A stretch of DNA of 25,327 bases from JADJPL01 sp040382095 (GTDB taxonomy: Bacteria > Bacteroidota > Bacteroidia > Chitinophagales > Saprospiraceae). Position 1 is the stretch's first letter. Each line of letters begins with the position of its first letter. A program made the translations under genes and the position numbers. The notes beneath the pieces are model-generated. The model saw nothing but the letters and a program-made list of their open reading frames with translations. It did not search any database and was not told where the DNA came from. The stretch is from contig JBEIGB010000054.1 in NCBI GenBank assembly GCA_040382095.1, forward strand, positions 1 to 25,327, written 5' to 3'. This document shows, in pieces, positions 23,797 to 25,327 of the stretch.

Positions 23797-24675
23797 TTAG
23801 TCTTCCAGAAAGCCAAATTTACCCTCGTGAAAATCGTCGAAGGCCTGTAGCAACTCCTCCCGGGTATTCATCACAAACGGCCCGTGTGCGGCAATCGGTT
23901 CGTTGATCGGTTCGCCGCTCAGCACCAGTACCAGGGCATCTGCCGTAGCCTCCACCGTGAAATCCTCGCGATCATTGGCCATGAGCACGAGGTGGTCGGT
24001 CGGCGCCACCTGGTCATGGTTTATGGTAATAGCCCCCTCGATCACCAGCAAAGCGGTATTGTAGTGCCGGGGAAAGCTGAATAACGCCGTAGCCCCTTTT
24101 TTGAGTTTTGCGTTGTACAGGTGCAGCGGGGTAAACGTAGAAGCGCTGCCCTGTAAATCCATATACCGCCCGGCGATGATTTCGATTTCGCCCTGACCCC
24201 CATCCAGGAAATAACGGGGCATCCTGCTGTTTTCGATCGCCTGATATTTGGGTTTGCCCATTTTATCTTTGGCTGGCAGGTTTACCCAGAGTTGGACCAT
24301 CTGAAAGTCGCCCCCTTCCCTGCTCCATACTTTTTCGTGAAATTCCTTGTGCAATACCCCACTCGCCGCCGTCATCCATTGCACATCGCCTTCGCCAATG
24401 ACTCCGCCACCGCCACTGCTGTCATGGTGCTCCACCCTACCTTTATACGCAATCGTCACCGTTTCAAACCCCCGGTGGGGATGTACGCCCACGCCACGCG
24501 GCTGCTCGCTCGGCGGGAAATAATGCCTGGAGTTATAATCCAGCATGATAATGGGATCCATGCGCCGCATACTCAGCGGGTGCGTGCCCGGAATGAAGTT
24601 GTGGACACGAAATCCATCGCCCACAAAATGCGGCGCACCCGGACGCACGACTGCTTCGACAGTTCTATTTGACAT
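23797..24675 (-). CDS. Pirin family protein
   Basis: A 292-residue bicupin of the pirin family. The metal ligands of the N-terminal cupin are conserved: His65 and His67 in VHPHRGFETVT, and His109 and Glu111 in LHKEFHEK. Some bacterial pirins have quercetinase activity or bind and modulate other enzymes; the role here is unknown. The open frame extends to 24804, but the extra 43 residues do not resemble pirin, so ATG 24675 is the likely start. It is the first gene of a probable two-gene unit with the acyltransferase. Confidence 0.92.
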   Translation of the reverse strand: MSNRTVEAVVRPGAPHFVGDGFRVHNFIPGTHPLSMRRMDPIIMLDYNSRHYFPPSEQPRGVGVHPHRGFETVTIAYKGRVEHHDSSGGGGVIGEGDVQWMTAASGVLHKEFHEKVWSREGGDFQMVQLWVNLPAKDKMGKPKYQAIENSRMPRYFLDGGQGEIEIIAGRYMDLQGSASTFTPLHLYNAKLKKGATALFSFPRHYNTALLVIEGAITINHDQVAPTDHLVLMANDREDFTVEATADALVLVLSGEPINEPIAAHGPFVMNTREELLQAFDDFHEGKFGFLED

Positions 24676-24961
24676 AACACGATTTTTTGATATTTCAGCG
24701 TTAAGATATAATACCGGGCCTGTTGAGCGGTCGTGCGATGGTGGTGGCCGACCGCTTAGCCAACCCGAATATAAGCCGGAAAAACCCGCCGGAGATACCC
24801 CCATTTAGCGCGGAACATGGCCGCTCGTAATTGTGAAAATTGATCATCGTTAATTACTTTGCGTAAAAGTTTCGCCTTTCCAGGACACCCTCTCACAAGG
24901 TAATAAATGTTAGAAATCATGCGTGTATCGAACCCCAATTTCTAGTAGGTTTTTCTCCTGA
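24676..24961. other. Intergenic region upstream of pirin
   Basis: No convincing gene. A 60-codon frame on the minus strand (24756-24938) lacks any recognisable motif. An 8-bp perfect hairpin AGCGGTCG/CGACCGCT occupies 24726-24756 with a 15-nt loop, about 50 bp upstream of the pirin start. It has no T-run, so it is more likely a regulatory or repeat structure than a terminator. Confidence 0.45.
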
Positions 24962-25327
24962 GCGCTTTATCCCGTCCCCTCTTTTTTGAAAATCGCCGCA
25001 TCCCACGACCTCCTGGCCATGGACTTCAAGACCATTGGCCTTAGCGGAAAGTAAGCGAGACTTATTGCGATGGGATCAACGTGCGGTAAAAATGGCTATT
25101 TTTTGCCCACGCTGTGCCTTTTTTCGGTCAGGTAGCAGAGCTATGCGCCCTCAAAAAGCCTTCGCGTGGACGAAAAATAGCTCATTTTTCCCACCACGCT
25201 GACCTATCGCAACAAGTCTGAGGAACGCATGGGCGTTCCTGCCGAGGGCTTTTCCGCTATGGTCTATGGCCTACCCAAATCCGGCAAATCCACCTTTTGC
25301 CTGGGCTTTGCCCACCACCTCGCCGCC
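24962..25327 (+). pseudogene. P-loop ATPase gene, interrupted and running off the window
   Basis: Two stretches in the same reading frame look like parts of one ATPase. The first (24962-25051) ends with MDFKTIGLSGK followed by a TAA at 25052. The second is open from 25181 to the window end and reads EGFSAMVYGLPKSGKSTFC, a clear Walker A loop (GLPKSGKST) preceded by a strand and followed by a helix. Between them lies a 162-bp palindrome (a multiple of three) with an in-frame TAG at 25178. A single AAA/RecA-like gene split by the insertion is my preferred reading. Alternatively an intact gene starts at ATG 25229 and the first stretch is an unrelated remnant. The rest of the gene is outside the window. 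Confidence 0.45.
25058..25219. repeat. 162-bp near-complete palindrome (MITE-like or REP-like element)
   Basis: The outer ends read AGACTTATTGCGATGGG on the left and, reverse-complemented, AGACTTGTTGCGATAGG on the right. The match continues inward over about 55 bp per arm with roughly ten differences. Weaker pairing reaches a tip at TAGC-AGA-GCTA (25133-25143), so almost the whole element can fold into one long hairpin. Each arm also contains a small AAAAAT/ATTTTT hairpin. There is no coding capacity. Mismatches in both arms suggest an aged element or one whose arms change in a paired way. Confidence 0.75.

Noticed and set aside
24756..24938. A 60-codon minus-strand frame upstream of pirin
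   Set aside because: No recognisable motif, domain or start signal, and the surrounding composition looks non-coding.
25058..25219. The palindrome as an integron attC site
   Set aside because: The expected core sites of the RYYYAAC and GTRRRRY type are not seen at the ends, and no integrase or gene cassette is nearby.

Overview
The window looks like a chromosomal piece of a free-living member of the Bacteroidota, most likely a Saprospiria-type gliding bacterium. The lineage is an inference. It rests on a giant secreted protein with the gliding-motility (CHU_C) C-terminal domain used by type IX secretion, a GldF/GldG-type transporter, the futalosine menaquinone enzyme MqnD, several copies of the Bacteroidota promoter element TAnnTTTG, weak Shine-Dalgarno signals, and a tRNA gene without an encoded CCA. 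Most of the content is ordinary housekeeping and surface biology.

Layout. Bases 1-87 are an almost pure C tract, possibly an assembly edge. A YjjG-type HAD phosphatase (minus) and alanine dehydrogenase (plus) diverge from a shared control region holding a striking double GGAATTCC motif. Next, on the plus strand, come a 1056-residue secreted Asp-box (BNR/VPS10-like) beta-propeller protein, a fused GldF-GldG transporter protein, a DUF4340 protein and an S1/P1-nuclease/phospholipase C-like secreted zinc enzyme. A DUF368 polyprenyl-phosphate carrier follows, overlapped by shikimate dehydrogenase, then proline dehydrogenase. After 336 bp without a convincing gene comes the 1876-residue repeat protein: signal peptide, N-terminal domain, 14 tandem repeats of about 70 residues, further Ig/PKD-like domains, a SprB-like repeat and the sorting domain.

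From 19.2 kb the genes are mainly on the minus strand: tRNA-Arg(CCG), rimM and mnmA (a translation and tRNA-modification group) and mqnD. A plus-strand RluA-type pseudouridine synthase has its probable promoter overlapping the mqnD start codon, and its stop codon interlocks with that of a PlsC-like acyltransferase coming the other way. The acyltransferase lies downstream of a pirin gene.

The last 650 bp differ in character. They are mostly non-coding, then hold two same-frame fragments of what looks like one P-loop ATPase gene, separated by a 162-bp nearly complete palindrome (25058-25219). This palindrome is the most unusual structure in the window and looks like a small non-autonomous mobile or palindromic repeat element in a gene. 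I found no CRISPR array, no transposase and no clear new defence or biosynthetic system.
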